Shown here: one piece after another, positions 35,004 to 44,570 of the stretch
Numbering within the stretch: position 1 is the stretch's first letter
Layout: each line of letters begins with the position of its first letter
Source: Pseudoxanthomonas sp. PXM01
Lineage (GTDB): Bacteria > Pseudomonadota > Gammaproteobacteria > Xanthomonadales > Xanthomonadaceae
Length of the DNA: 64,000 bases
Assembly: GCF_014851815.1 (NCBI RefSeq)
Contig: NZ_JACVAJ010000001.1
Span: 186,001-250,000 of the forward strand
Direction: 5' to 3'
Position numbers and translations under genes: made by a program
Notes under the pieces: model-generated
Database searches by the model: none
Seen by the model: only the letters and a program-made list of their open reading frames with translations
What the model was told of the DNA's origin: nothing

Positions 35004-35567
35004 TTATGGTGCAGCCTTCTTGCGCGATGCACGCTTGGCGGGCGTTTTCTTCGCGGCCGGTGCCGATTTTTTGACGCTGGCGGTCTTGCGCGGACGCGCG
35101 GCACGGGCCGGCTTCGTCGCCGGCACGCCGCCCAGCTTGCGCAACTCGGCATTCAGCGCATCGACGCGGTCGATCAGCGTGGACAGATCTTCGCGGCTGG
35201 GGACTTCCAGTCGGCGCAGCGCGCGGTGCACGCGTTCCTCGAACACCTTCTCCAGGCGATCCCATGTATCGGAGGCGCGTTCGCGTGCCTGGCCAACCGT
35301 GGTCTCGACGGCATCGCGCATCGCCTGCGCCTTGCCGCCGGCCGCCTTGCGGGTGACGTGCTCCAGCGAGAGGCCTTCCTTCACCAGCGTTTCGAACAGC
35401 TTGGTGCCCTCGGCCTGGGCGCGCCCGAAAGCGCCGACACCGGCCAGCCAGACCTGCTGGGCGGACTCGCCGAGGCGCTTGGACATCTGCTCGGCCTGCG
35501 CCTGCAGGTCTTCGTTCTTGGAAGCGGAAGCGGTCTTCTTGCGTGCGGATTTCTTCAGCGTGGCCAT
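35004..35567 (-). CDS. Phasin (PhaI/PhaF-like granule-associated protein)
   Basis: A 187-residue protein. Residues 20-140 contain the phasin domain of the polyhydroxyalkanoate granule-associated family (QVWLAGVGAFGRAQAEGTKLFETLVKEG and a long coiled coil with a leucine-zipper-like part near 115-135). The last 40 residues form an Ala/Lys/Pro histone-like tail. Proteins of this type coat storage granules and tether them to DNA. It lies beside the patatin gene, about 1.7 kb before a polyhydroxyalkanoate-system gene. No polymer synthase is in the window. Confidence 0.85.
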   Translation of the reverse strand: MATLKKSARKKTASASKNEDLQAQAEQMSKRLGESAQQVWLAGVGAFGRAQAEGTKLFETLVKEGLSLEHVTRKAAGGKAQAMRDAVETTVGQARERASDTWDRLEKVFEERVHRALRRLEVPSREDLSTLIDRVDALNAELRKLGGVPATKPARAARPRKTASVKKSAPAAKKTPAKRASRKKAAP

Positions 35568-35660
35568 GGCGTTCCGTCGTGGGTGGGTATCGGGAGTGCG
35601 TGCAGGTTCGACGCCGCGTCTAGAGTTTTCACACCAGCGGGTGACGCGGCCGTGAGTGGA

Positions 35661-36905
35661 TCAGGAGCGCCGTGCCGCCCGGTGCCGCGAAACCAGCTGG
35701 TCCACGTCGTCGAGTGCGCGGCGCAGGCGGGCGGTGGTTTCAGTCATGCGCGGGGTGACGTCCAGGCCGTCCAGGATCGAGCGATGGCGATCGTTGACGA
35801 TGTCCTCGTTGTAGCGGATGCCATGCGCCGCCAGCATCGGCTTGAGCACGGCGGCGCGCTTGCGCAGGTCGGCCAGCGTGTTGCGGTAGGCGAGCTGGCA
35901 GACGCGATGACGGGACGAAAAGCTGAAGAGATTGGTGAAGAACAGTTCGCTGTCGTCCGCGTTCGGCTCGAACACCAGCTGGTCGATGTCCGGGTAACGG
36001 TGCGGGTACTTCTCCATGCCGATCTGCATGCGCGACTGCAGCAGCGTCCGCAGTGTCTGCGACAGCACCGCGGGCAGGCCGCCACTGGCCAGGCCGACCT
36101 GCTCGGCCTGGTCCGCCTGCGGGACGGCCTGGTTGGCGTCGAACGGCACCAGCGGGTTGATGCCGATCATCAGGTCGATGTCGCGGTCCAGCACGGTACT
36201 GGCATGCATCGTGCGGCGCAGCGCGCCGTCGAGGAAATGGCGACCGCCGATCTCCACCGGCGGGTACAGGCCGGGCAGGGCGGAGCTGGCCTGTACGGCG
36301 CGCGAGATCGGGACGTCGTCCCAGCCTTTCTCGCCGAAGCGCACCGCCTCGCCGCTGTCCAGGTCGACCGCGACCACGAACAGGTCGGCGTCGAGGCTGC
36401 GGAAATCGTTGCTGCGGCCACGCCGGCTGAAGATGTCGCGCAGGAAGCGCTCCACTTCCTCGTTGTCGAAGATGCCGGTCGGCACCAGCCCGCCGAAGCG
36501 CAGGAACAGGTCGGACCAGCGCGTGGCGCGGCGCGGGTTGCGCATCAGCCGCGACAGCCAGTCGGCGTACAGGCCGGGCAGGCTGGCCGCCCGTCGCAGG
36601 TACTCGCCGACGTTGGGGCGCAGGAAGGTCTCGGGGCGGAACTCGGCGTCGTCGCTGGTGCCGGTGATGAAGATGCGGCACATCTCGGCCGTGCCCATCC
36701 GGTTGGCCAGTCCGGCGGCCAGGAAGGCGCCGGAGCTGACGCCCACATAGCAATCCATCCGGGTCAGGTCCAGGCCGTCCAGCGCTTCGTCCAAGGCGCG
36801 CAACGCGCCGAGCTCGTACATGCCGCCGATGGGGCCGCCGCCGGCGATGGCCAGCCCGATCTTGCCGTTGTGGCCCCGTTGCCGCGCGCTGTGGATCGAA
36901 AGCAT
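35661..36905 (-). CDS. Patatin-like phospholipase
   Basis: A 414-residue lipid acyl hydrolase. The oxyanion loop is GGGPIGG (22-28), the nucleophile is S57 in GVSSG (55-59), and the catalytic Asp lies in HFLDGALRRTMHA. The C-terminal extension (about 260-414) is longer than in plain patatins. Some bacterial patatins act on granule or membrane lipids. It is divergent from the unknown gene at 36993 and just upstream of the phasin gene in the same direction. Confidence 0.9.
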   Translation of the reverse strand: MLSIHSARQRGHNGKIGLAIAGGGPIGGMYELGALRALDEALDGLDLTRMDCYVGVSSGAFLAAGLANRMGTAEMCRIFITGTSDDAEFRPETFLRPNVGEYLRRAASLPGLYADWLSRLMRNPRRATRWSDLFLRFGGLVPTGIFDNEEVERFLRDIFSRRGRSNDFRSLDADLFVVAVDLDSGEAVRFGEKGWDDVPISRAVQASSALPGLYPPVEIGGRHFLDGALRRTMHASTVLDRDIDLMIGINPLVPFDANQAVPQADQAEQVGLASGGLPAVLSQTLRTLLQSRMQIGMEKYPHRYPDIDQLVFEPNADDSELFFTNLFSFSSRHRVCQLAYRNTLADLRKRAAVLKPMLAAHGIRYNEDIVNDRHRSILDGLDVTPRMTETTARLRRALDDVDQLVSRHRAARRS

Positions 36906-36992
36906 GTACTACCCGTGATGACCTTGCCGCCGGAGTGTAGCCGACCGGCCTGCGGGTTGCGGCGGCCGCGGCCTGCCCGGATCATCCCCGCC

Positions 36993-37709
36993 ATGGCTCG
37001 AGCAAATCCGCTGATCGAACGCGTCGGCAGGCGCCTGGCCTGGCATCAGGCCGCTCACGACCCGGCGCGCGAACCCCGCAACCGGCTGCGCTGGCTTCCG
37101 GAGGTACGGCGCTGGCAGGCCGCGCGGCTGGAGGACAGCTTCGCGCACTTCCTCAACGACCCGACGCGGCGGGCAGCGGCCATGTTCTTCCTGACCGACG
37201 TCTACGGGGACCACGATTTCAGCGGTCGCGATGCCAACGTCGCCAAGGTGATGCCGATGATGCAGCGCCTGCTGCCTGGCGCCGTGCTGGAGACCGTGGC
37301 CCACGGCATCGAGCTGGGCGTGCTCACGCATGCGCTGGACATGCGCATGGCCGAGGCGCTGCACCGGATCGCGCCGAACCGCCGCAAGCTCGATGCCGAC
37401 CTCTATGGCCAGGCTTATCGTGAGGTGGGCCTGTCGCGCCTGCGCCGGCACCAGATCGACCTGATCGCGGAGGTGGGCGTGGGCCTGGCGCGCGCCGTGA
37501 AGACCCCGGGCGTAGCCACGCTGCTCAAGCTGTCGCGCGGCCCGGCCAAGGCGACCGGGCTGGGCGAGCTGCAGGGCTTCCTGGAGCGCGGTTTCGCCGC
37601 CTTCGCGGCGCTGGGCGACGGCAAGGCCTTTGTGCGCGACATCGAACGCGCGGAGCGGGCCGTGTCGCGCCGGTTGTTCTCGGGCGACCCGGATCCGTTC
37701 CGCGATTAG
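36993..37709 (+). CDS. Conserved protein of unknown function
   Basis: A 238-residue, largely helical, soluble protein with many Arg and Leu. Notable segments are LEDSFAHFLNDPTRRAAAMFFLTDVYGDHDF (about 46-76, printed here in outline only) and a C-terminal GKAFVRDIERAERAVSRRLF. I recognise no functional family. The frame is open nearly 2 kb upstream, but ATG at 36993 is the start that begins a compact protein. Its end overlaps the convergent gene at 37706 by 4 bp. Position suggests a link with the patatin and granule genes. Confidence 0.75.
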   Translation: MARANPLIERVGRRLAWHQAAHDPAREPRNRLRWLPEVRRWQAARLEDSFAHFLNDPTRRAAAMFFLTDVYGDHDFSGRDANVAKVMPMMQRLLPGAVLETVAHGIELGVLTHALDMRMAEALHRIAPNRRKLDADLYGQAYREVGLSRLRRHQIDLIAEVGVGLARAVKTPGVATLLKLSRGPAKATGLGELQGFLERGFAAFAALGDGKAFVRDIERAERAVSRRLFSGDPDPFRD

Positions 37710-37981
37710 TCGAACTTCTCGCTGAGCACCCGGCGGATCTCGGCTTCGATCGGGCCCTTCATCGCCGACAGCAGGAAGCCCAGACTCGCGGTGACACGCA
37801 GCTTGTCGGCCAGCAACGCGATCTTGCCGTCCACGCCCGAGCGGCTGAAGTTCAGGGTGTCGCCGTCCCAGCCGTACTCCATGTCGAAGCGCTCGGCCAG
37901 TTTCTTCGCGACGCCTTCGATGGCTTTGCGCGCCTGCGCAGGCGTTTTGGAATGCGGGTGCTGGATATCGATGCTGGCCAT
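37706..37981 (-). CDS. Polyhydroxyalkanoic acid system family protein
   Basis: A 91-residue protein that matches the small PHA_gran_rgn family: IDIQHPHSKTPAQARKAIEG at the start, FSRSGVDGKIALLADKLRV in the middle and IEAEIRRVLSEKFD at the end. Family members are encoded near granule genes; the molecular role is not established. It supports the storage-granule theme of this region and is divergent from the FHA gene. Confidence 0.85.
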   Translation of the reverse strand: MASIDIQHPHSKTPAQARKAIEGVAKKLAERFDMEYGWDGDTLNFSRSGVDGKIALLADKLRVTASLGFLLSAMKGPIEAEIRRVLSEKFD

Positions 37982-38080
37982 GCGCGGACTCCTGTGACGT
38001 GAACCTATTCTGCGCGGCGCCGCAGGGAGATGCCAAGCCGGGGCTGCCGGCCGCGCGCCAACCTGCTAGGCTCCCGTCGC

Positions 38081-38884
38081 GTGCAGAACCTCCGACTTCA
38101 TTTCAGCAACCGCCCCGCGCCGGACCGTCCGCTGACTACCGGCGTGCACCGCATCGTGCGCGAGGCGGCCGGCACGATCGGGGTCGGCGACGCACTGCAG
38201 GGCGCGTTGCTCGCGCAGATCTGCGTGGATCGGCGCGGCCTGTGGCTGCAGGTCGCCAACGGCATGCGCGGCGTGCATATCAATGGCCGTCCGGTCAGGC
38301 GCATGGCGGTGCTGCGTCCCGGGGACGCGGTTTTCGTGGAAGGGGTGGAGTTGCTGCTGCAGTCGGGTTACGCATCGGCGTCGGACCTGCGTGACAGCGA
38401 TGCCGGCCAGGGCGATATGCGTGTGGTGCTGCGCGGCCTGGGCGGCAAGTACCACGGCAGGAGCGTGTCGCTGGAAGAACCGCGCGTGGTCGGGCGCGCC
38501 CGTGACGCACACATCCGCATCGACGATCCTGCCTTCGCGGAGCGGCATGCCCGGTTGGAGCTGCGCGGTGAGCGTGTGCTGCTGCGCGACCTGGGCTCGT
38601 CCGAAGGCACGCGGGTCAACGGCGTGGCAGTGCGCGATGCGCTGCTCGTGGCGGGCGACCAGATCGTCTTCGACGCCCAGCACCGCTTCGTGCTGGAGGT
38701 TCCGTGGGCGCCGAGCGCGAAGCTTGAGGACCCCGCCGCCGTCGAAGATGCCGCCCGTGCGTCCGCCGAGCATGCGGTACCCGCAAAGCCCGCTTCTTCG
38801 GCGCTGCGCTGGCCCTGGCTGCTGCTCGCGGCCCTGCTGATGGCGGGCGCGCTCAGCGCACTGCTGCTGTTCGGCGCCGGCTGA
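38081..38884 (+). CDS. FHA-domain membrane protein
   Basis: A 267-residue protein. The first 95 residues look like a degenerate forkhead-associated fold (RGVHINGRPVRRMAVLRPGD). A clear FHA domain follows at about 112-205 with VGRARDAHIRIDDPAFAERHARL and SSEGTRVNGVAV, the residues that bind phosphothreonine. A hydrophobic C-terminal helix (about 245-265) anchors it. GTG at 38081 is the likely start. No protein kinase is adjacent, so the phospho-partner is unknown. It overlaps the convergent msrQ end by 32 bp. Confidence 0.85.
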   Translation: MQNLRLHFSNRPAPDRPLTTGVHRIVREAAGTIGVGDALQGALLAQICVDRRGLWLQVANGMRGVHINGRPVRRMAVLRPGDAVFVEGVELLLQSGYASASDLRDSDAGQGDMRVVLRGLGGKYHGRSVSLEEPRVVGRARDAHIRIDDPAFAERHARLELRGERVLLRDLGSSEGTRVNGVAVRDALLVAGDQIVFDAQHRFVLEVPWAPSAKLEDPAAVEDAARASAEHAVPAKPASSALRWPWLLLAALLMAGALSALLLFGAG

Positions 38885-39482
38885 CCGATTTCCAGGCCCG
38901 CCAGCCGAGCAGGGCCGCCAGGATGACCGCGTACAGCAGCGGCTCGCGGATATCGGACTTCACCAGCCACCAGAAGTGCAGCACGGCCAGCACGCCGATG
39001 GCGTAGACCAGCTTGTGCAACTGGCCCCAGCGGCGGCCGAGACGGCGCATCCAGCCCTGCGTCGAAGTGATCGCCAACGGCACCAGCAACAGCCAGGCCG
39101 TGAAACCCACGGTGATGTAGGGACGTTTGACGATCTCTTCGAAGATCTGCGTCCAGTAGCCGCGCAGGTCCAGGCCCAGGTACACGCCCAGGTGCAGCGT
39201 CGCGTAGAAGAACGCGTACAGGCCCAGCATGCGGCGGAAGCGCAACAGGACCGATTGGCCCGTCAGTTGCCGCAGGGGCGTGACGGCCAGCGCGACCATC
39301 AGCAGGCGCAGCGCCCAGAGACCGGTCCGGTGCTCGATCTCGGCCACCGGATCCGCACCCAGCGCATCGCTGTCGTTGCGCCACACATCGAGGAACTGCC
39401 ACGCCAGGATCGCCGCGGGCGTCAGGGCGAGCGCATGTACGGCCGCCTTGGCGGCAATCAGGCCGTGGGATGCCTTACGCAC
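38853..39482 (-). CDS. msrQ: MsrQ, haem membrane subunit of the methionine sulfoxide reductase system
   Basis: A 209-residue protein with six transmembrane helices and the ferric-reductase-like fold of YedZ/MsrQ. The haem-binding His residues lie in YATLHLGVYLGLDL and LGQ-type LHKLVYAIGVLAVLHFWW. It passes electrons from the quinone pool or flavin to MsrP in the periplasm. GTG at 39482 follows the msrP stop by 9 bp, so the pair is cotranscribed. Confidence 0.93.
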   Translation of the reverse strand: MRKASHGLIAAKAAVHALALTPAAILAWQFLDVWRNDSDALGADPVAEIEHRTGLWALRLLMVALAVTPLRQLTGQSVLLRFRRMLGLYAFFYATLHLGVYLGLDLRGYWTQIFEEIVKRPYITVGFTAWLLLVPLAITSTQGWMRRLGRRWGQLHKLVYAIGVLAVLHFWWLVKSDIREPLLYAVILAALLGWRAWKSVSRRRTAAVR

Positions 39483-39491
39483 CGGCGGGAC

Positions 39492-40460
39492 TCAGTACCA
39501 CTTCTTCAGGTCCAGGCCGGCGTACATCGAGGCCACCTGGTCGCCGTAACCGTTGAACATCCGCGTCGGGATGCGGTCGACGAACAGCCTGCTCTTCGTG
39601 CCGGCGATGCGGCGTTCGGTCTTCTGGCTCCAGCGCGGATGGTCGACGTTCGGATTGACGTTGGAGAAGAACCCGTACTCCGAGGGTTGCAGGTCGTGCC
39701 ACGCGGTCTCGGGCATCTTCTCGACGAACTTGATCTCGACGATCGACTTGATGCTCTTGAAGCCGTACTTCCACGGCACCACCAGCCGCAGCGGCGCGCC
39801 GTTCTGCTGGGGCAGCGGCTTTCCGTACAGGCCGGTGGCGAGCAGGGTCAGCGGATGCATCGCCTCGTCGATGCGCAGGCCTTCGCGGTACGGCCAGTTG
39901 ATCGAGCCGTAGCGCACGCCCGGCATTTGCACGGGGTCGGCGAGGGTGGTGAAGGCGACGTACTTGGCCTTGGAGGTGGGCTGGAATTTCTTCAGCACCT
40001 CGCCCAGCGGCACGCCCAGCCACGGGATCACCATCGACCAGCCCTCCACGCAGCGCAGGCGGTAGATGCGCTCTTCGGGCGTCAGGCCCTTCACGAGGTC
40101 TTCCAGTGCGATCCTGCCGGGCCTGGCGCACTCGCCGCCGACCACCACAGACCACGGTGAGGTCTTCAGGGTCTTGCGCGCATTGGAAGGGTCGGCCTTG
40201 CCGGTGCCGAACTCGTAGAAGTTGTTGTAGCTGCTGACGTCCTCGAAACGGGTCAGCGTTTCGGTCGTGCGGAATCCCGAACGCGCCTGCTCGGGCGTCA
40301 CGGTGATCTTCGGCGCCGGCGGCGGTTCTGCCTCGGCGCAGCCGGCCAGCGCCAGGGCAGGGGCCGCGGCCAGGGCTTGCAGCAGGCGACGGCGCTCCAG
40401 ATAGATGCGCTCGTCGGTGATCTGGGTGGCGGGAATCCGCAGGGCATCGCGCAGGGACAT
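39492..40460 (-). CDS. msrP: MsrP, periplasmic molybdoenzyme repairing methionine sulfoxide
   Basis: A 322-residue enzyme that reduces methionine sulfoxide in oxidised envelope proteins. The Tat-type signal has R23-R25 followed by LLQAL and a hydrophobic stretch. C41 in ALAGC makes a possible lipoprotein site, unusual for MsrP. The molybdenum ligand is C137 in [10 protein letters not shown]. The rest matches the SUOX-like domain. The frame is open further upstream, but ATG at 40460 has AGAGGAA before it. Confidence 0.94.
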   Translation of the reverse strand: MSLRDALRIPATQITDERIYLERRRLLQALAAAPALALAGCAEAEPPPAPKITVTPEQARSGFRTTETLTRFEDVSSYNNFYEFGTGKADPSNARKTLKTSPWSVVVGGECARPGRIALEDLVKGLTPEERIYRLRCVEGWSMVIPWLGVPLGEVLKKFQPTSKAKYVAFTTLADPVQMPGVRYGSINWPYREGLRIDEAMHPLTLLATGLYGKPLPQQNGAPLRLVVPWKYGFKSIKSIVEIKFVEKMPETAWHDLQPSEYGFFSNVNPNVDHPRWSQKTERRIAGTKSRLFVDRIPTRMFNGYGDQVASMYAGLDLKKWY

Positions 40461-40629
40461 GGGGGTATTCCTCTGGGGGCGGCACTTCGACCCGGTGGTG
40501 CTGGATTGGTTCACCGGTGGCGCTGTGCAGGGTAGTACGCAGCCGATGAAAAAAAGGATGCGACCCGGCTGGTTGCCCCTGCAACTGATGCACTGCGGCA
40601 TACTAGGGATTCATTCTTCCGGGTGCCCC

Positions 40630-41718
40630 ATGACGCGCGCGTTCAACTTCAGTGCCGGTCCCGCCACGCTGCCCGAATCGGTACTGCGGCAGGCCCAGGC
40701 CGAGATGCTCGACTGGAACGGCATCGGCGCGTCCATCGTGGAAATCAGCCACCGCAGCCAGGACTTCATCGCCGTGGCCGCGCAGGCCGAAGCCGACCTG
40801 CGCGCCCTGGTCGGCATCCCGGACGACTACGCCGTGCTGTTCCTGTCCGGCGGTGCGACCACCCATCAGGCGCTGCTGGCGCTGAACTTCGCCGCGCCCG
40901 GTCAGGTGGTCGATTACGTCGTCACCGGCCACTGGGGCAAGACCGCGATCAAGCAGGCCAGCCCCTACTGCACGGTCCACATCGCCGCCGACGGCGAGGC
41001 GGGTGGCTTCCACGACATCCCGGCACGCGATACCTGGCGGCTCACCCCCGATGCCGCCTACGTTCACATCACCGCCAACGAAACCATCCACGGCGTGGAG
41101 TTCCGCGGCGACACGCCGGACGTCGGTGGCGTGCCGCTGTTCGCCGACTTCAGCTCGTCGATTGCCTCCGAGCCACTGGACGTGTCGAAGTACGGCGTGA
41201 TCTATGCGGGTGCGCAGAAGAACCTCGGTCCCGTCGGTGTGGCGGTGGTCATCATCCGCAAGGACCTGTTCGAGCGCAGCGGCCAGCCGCGCGCCGACAT
41301 CTTCGACTACCGCTCGCACGCCGCACGCGATTCGATGCTCAACACCCCGCCGACCTGGAACTGGTATCTGGCCGGACTGGTGTTCAAGTGGATGTTGGCC
41401 GAGGGCGGCGTGGCCGAGTTCGCCCGCCGCAATGCGGTGAAGTCGTCGCTGGTCTACGGCGCCATCGATGCGTCGGGCGGCTTCTACCGCAACGAGGTGG
41501 CGCCGGCCGTGCGTTCGCGGATGAATATCCCCTTCTTCCTGCCGGACGACACGCTCAACGCGCGCTTCGTGGCCGAGTCCAAGGCGGCCGGCCTGTTGGC
41601 GCTGAAGGGCCACAAGGCCGTCGGCGGCATCCGTGCCTCGCTCTACAACGCGCTGCCGGTGGAGGGCGCGCAGGCGCTGGTCGATTTCATGCGCGATTTC
41701 CAGCAACGCAACGGATGA
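40630..41718 (+). CDS. serC: Phosphoserine aminotransferase
   Basis: A 362-residue class V aminotransferase, dependent on pyridoxal phosphate, that makes phosphoserine (serine pathway) and 4-phosphohydroxythreonine (pyridoxal pathway). The cofactor lysine is K197 in [21 protein letters not shown] at 5-15 is the family start, so ATG at 40630 is preferred to upstream in-frame codons. It heads the serC-pheA-aroA group, a common order in gamma-proteobacteria. Confidence 0.97.
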   Translation: MTRAFNFSAGPATLPESVLRQAQAEMLDWNGIGASIVEISHRSQDFIAVAAQAEADLRALVGIPDDYAVLFLSGGATTHQALLALNFAAPGQVVDYVVTGHWGKTAIKQASPYCTVHIAADGEAGGFHDIPARDTWRLTPDAAYVHITANETIHGVEFRGDTPDVGGVPLFADFSSSIASEPLDVSKYGVIYAGAQKNLGPVGVAVVIIRKDLFERSGQPRADIFDYRSHAARDSMLNTPPTWNWYLAGLVFKWMLAEGGVAEFARRNAVKSSLVYGAIDASGGFYRNEVAPAVRSRMNIPFFLPDDTLNARFVAESKAAGLLALKGHKAVGGIRASLYNALPVEGAQALVDFMRDFQQRNG

Positions 41719-41738
41719 GTCAGTCGCACCATTTCGAT

Positions 41739-41803
41739 GTGGGAGCGACGTAAGTCGCGATGAAGCGTTCCCGATAAACCTTCGCGACTTACGTCGCTCC
41801 CAC
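41739..41803. repeat. Inverted pair of GTGGGAGCGACG-type REP elements
   Basis: Two 22-bp copies (41739-41760 and inverted 41782-41803) with a 21-bp spacer lie between serC and pheA. The spacer resembles that of the pair at 44467-44531, so whole units, not just single REPs, have been copied. Confidence 0.92.
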
Positions 41804-41832
41804 AGGGATGCGACCGGACTACGGAAAACCCC

Positions 41833-42984
41833 ATGGCCTCCAAACCCACCAAGCCCAAGAAAACCGCTGCTCCCGTGAAGGCCAAGAAAGCCGACGCCAC
41901 CCCCGCACCGGCGCTGTCCGACGTGCGCGCCAAGATCGATGGCATCGACCGCCAGATCCAGTCGCTGATCGCCGAGCGCGCCGTCTTCGCCCACCAGGTC
42001 GGCAAGGCCAAGGGCAAGCTCGCCGCCGCAGTCGACTATTACCGCCCCGAGCGCGAAGCGCAGGTGCTGCGCATGGTGGTGGACCGCAACGAAGGCCCGC
42101 TCAGCGACGAAGTGCTGGTGCATGTCTTCCGCGAAATCATGTCGGCCTGCCTGGCCCAGCAGGAGCCGCTGAAGATCGGCTACCTGGGTCCGGAAGGCAC
42201 CTTCAGCCAGCAGGCCGTGCTCAAGCATTTCGGCCGTTCCGCGCACGGCTTGCCGCTGGCCAGCATCGAAGAAGTGTTCCAGGAAGTCGCCAGTGGCGCC
42301 GCCGACTTCGGCGTGGTGCCGGTGGAGAATTCGGGGCAGGGCACCATCCAGATCACGCTGGACATGTTCCTGACCTCGGACCTGAAGATCTGCGGCGAAG
42401 TCGAGCTGCGCGTGCACCAGTTCCTGATGTCGCGCACCGGCCGCATCGACGACATCGAGCGCATCTACGCGCACCCGCAGTCGTTCGCGCAGACCGCCGG
42501 CTGGCTGCGCGCCAACCTGCCGAAGGTCGAGAAAGTGCCGGTCTCCAGCAATGCCGAGGGCGCGCGCCGCGCGCGCGGCAACGACGACGCGGCCGCCATC
42601 GGTGGCGAGAGCGCGGCGCACGTGTATGGCCTGAAGAAGGTCGTCATGAGCCCGATCCAGGACGACAAGGACAACACCACGCGCTTCCTGGTGATCGGCC
42701 GCAGCATCTTCCCGCCGTCCGGCCACGACCGCACCTCCGTGCTGGTCTTCATCCACGACAAGCCCGGCGCGCTGTTCGACGTGCTCAGCCCGTTCGCGCG
42801 CCACGGGATCAGCATGAACCGCATCGAGTCGCGGCCTTCGCACCACGCCAAGTGGGAGTACGGCTTCTTCATCGACCTGGCCGGCCACATCGACGACGAG
42901 GCGATGAAGCAGGCGCTGGCCGAACTGAAGCAGCATTCCGCGCAGATCAAGGTGCTGGGGTCGTACCCGGTCGCCGTGCCCTGA
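41833..42984 (+). CDS. pheA: Bifunctional chorismate mutase/prephenate dehydratase
   Basis: A 383-residue P-protein for phenylalanine synthesis. A Lys/Ala-rich tail (1-32) precedes an AroQ chorismate mutase domain (about 35-115). The prephenate dehydratase domain follows, with LGPEGTFSQQA and VPVENSGQGTI, and then a C-terminal ACT domain with GALFDVLSPF and the Phe-binding ESRPS motif (about 300-375). The ACT domain predicts feedback inhibition by phenylalanine. The REP pair before it may uncouple its message from serC. Confidence 0.97.
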   Translation: MASKPTKPKKTAAPVKAKKADATPAPALSDVRAKIDGIDRQIQSLIAERAVFAHQVGKAKGKLAAAVDYYRPEREAQVLRMVVDRNEGPLSDEVLVHVFREIMSACLAQQEPLKIGYLGPEGTFSQQAVLKHFGRSAHGLPLASIEEVFQEVASGAADFGVVPVENSGQGTIQITLDMFLTSDLKICGEVELRVHQFLMSRTGRIDDIERIYAHPQSFAQTAGWLRANLPKVEKVPVSSNAEGARRARGNDDAAAIGGESAAHVYGLKKVVMSPIQDDKDNTTRFLVIGRSIFPPSGHDRTSVLVFIHDKPGALFDVLSPFARHGISMNRIESRPSHHAKWEYGFFIDLAGHIDDEAMKQALAELKQHSAQIKVLGSYPVAVP

Positions 42985-42996
42985 TCCGCATGCGCT

Positions 42997-43123
42997 CCTT
43001 CCCCCGCTTGCGGGGGAAGGCTGGGATGGGGGCAGCGTCCGGAGTCCGGGTACGCAGTCGTCCATTTCCCTTCAAGGTCGGCTTGCCCCCACCCCAGCCC
43101 TCCCCCGCAAGCGGAGGAGGGAG
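42997..43123. repeat. CCTTCCCCCGC-type intergenic palindrome pair
   Basis: A 24-bp palindrome (42997-43020, arms CCTTCCCCCGC) and, about 75 bp on, a similar inverted element near 43098-43123 form a compound repeat between pheA and aroA. A related sequence occurs at 47772-47994. It is a third intergenic repeat family in this window. Confidence 0.75.
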
Positions 43124-43141
43124 CAGAACCCGAGAGATTGA

Positions 43142-44452
43142 ATGGCCATGACACAAGACTGGATCGCCTCCGCCGGCCAACCGCTGCGCGGCACCCTCGA
43201 CATCCCCGGCGACAAGTCGGTCTCGCATCGCGCCGTGATGTTCGCTGCGCTGGCGGACGGCACGTCGACGATCGATGGCTTCCTCGAAGGCGAGGACACC
43301 CGCGCCACCGCGGCGATCTTCTCGCGGCTGGGCGTGCGCATCGAAACGCCGTCACCGTCGCAGCGCATCGTGCATGGCGTCGGCGTGGATGGACTGAAGG
43401 CCGCCGACGGTGAGCTGGACTGCGGCAACGCCGGCACCGGCATGCGCCTGCTCGCCGGCCTGCTGGCCGCGCAGCGCTTCGACAGCGTGCTGGTCGGCGA
43501 TGCGTCGCTGTCCAAGCGTCCGATGCGCCGCGTCACCGGTCCGCTGTCGACCATGGGCGCGCGCATCGATACCGACGAAGGCGGCCTGCCGCCGCTGCGC
43601 ATCCACGGCGGCCAATCGCTGACGGGGATCGACTACACGCTGGAAGTGGCCAGTGCGCAGGTGAAGTCGGCCGTACTGCTCGCCGGCCTGTACGCCAACG
43701 GCGAGACCGTCGTGCGCGAGCCGCATCCGACCCGCGACTACACCGAGCGCATGCTGAAGGCGTTCGGCGTGGATATCGACTTCTCGCCCGGCTTCGCGCG
43801 CCTGCGTGGTGGCCAGCGCCTGAAGGCCACCGACATCGCGGTGCCGGCGGACTTCTCGTCGGCGGCCTTTTTTCTGGTCGCGGCCAGCATCATTCCCGGC
43901 TCGGAGCTGCGGCTGCGTGCCGTCGGCCTCAACCCGCGCCGCACCGGCCTGCTGCAGGCGCTGCGCCTGATGGGCGCCGACATCACCGAAGAGAACGCCA
44001 GCGAGCATGGCGGCGAGCCGGTCGCCGATCTGGTGGTGCGTTACGCACCGCTGCGTGGCATCGCCGTGCCCGAGGCGCTGGTGCCGGACATGATCGACGA
44101 GTTCCCGGCGCTGTTCGTTGCGGCGGCCGCGGCGGAAGGACCGACGGTCGTGAGTGGCGCGGCCGAGCTGCGGGTGAAGGAATCCGATCGTCTCGCCGCC
44201 ATGGCCAACGGCCTGCGCACGCTGGGCCTGCGCGTGGACGAAACGCCGGATGGCGCCACGATCTTCCCCGGCGAGCTGCAGGGTGGGGCGGTGGACAGCC
44301 ACGGCGACCACCGCATCGCGATGGCGTTCTCGATCGCGGGCCAGCTCGCGAAGGGCGAGGTGCGCGTGGGCGATGTGGCGAACGTGGCGACGTCGTTCCC
44401 GAACTACGATGGGCTGGCGACGGGCGCGGGGTTCGCGCTGCGCAAGGCGTAG
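43142..44452 (+). CDS. aroA: 3-phosphoshikimate 1-carboxyvinyltransferase (EPSP synthase)
   Basis: A 436-residue shikimate-pathway enzyme that joins phosphoenolpyruvate to shikimate 3-phosphate. LDIPGDKSVSHRAVMFAALADG near the start carries the substrate-binding Lys and Ser. GNAGTGMRLLAG (about 98-109), KRPMRRVTGPL and the C-terminal DHRIAMAFSIAG are also present. The Ala in GNAGT-type motifs is retained, as in class I-like enzymes. ATG at 43148 is an alternative start. Confidence 0.97.
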   Translation: MAMTQDWIASAGQPLRGTLDIPGDKSVSHRAVMFAALADGTSTIDGFLEGEDTRATAAIFSRLGVRIETPSPSQRIVHGVGVDGLKAADGELDCGNAGTGMRLLAGLLAAQRFDSVLVGDASLSKRPMRRVTGPLSTMGARIDTDEGGLPPLRIHGGQSLTGIDYTLEVASAQVKSAVLLAGLYANGETVVREPHPTRDYTERMLKAFGVDIDFSPGFARLRGGQRLKATDIAVPADFSSAAFFLVAASIIPGSELRLRAVGLNPRRTGLLQALRLMGADITEENASEHGGEPVADLVVRYAPLRGIAVPEALVPDMIDEFPALFVAAAAAEGPTVVSGAAELRVKESDRLAAMANGLRTLGLRVDETPDGATIFPGELQGGAVDSHGDHRIAMAFSIAGQLAKGEVRVGDVANVATSFPNYDGLATGAGFALRKA

Positions 44453-44466
44453 CGCTGTTGCTTTCT

Positions 44467-44531
44467 GTGGGAGCGACGTAAGTCGCGATGAAGCTTTCCC
44501 GGTAAGTCTTCGCGACTTACGTCGCTCCCAC
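44467..44531. repeat. Inverted pair of GTGGGAGCGACG-type REP elements
   Basis: Copies at 44467-44488 and inverted at 44510-44531, 15 bp after the aroA stop. It is almost the same unit as at 41739-41803 and could fold into a hairpin that protects the 3' end of the aroA message. Confidence 0.92.
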
Positions 44532-44570
44532 AGGCAAGATTCTGTCCAACCGGATTTGATGCATACAGAA

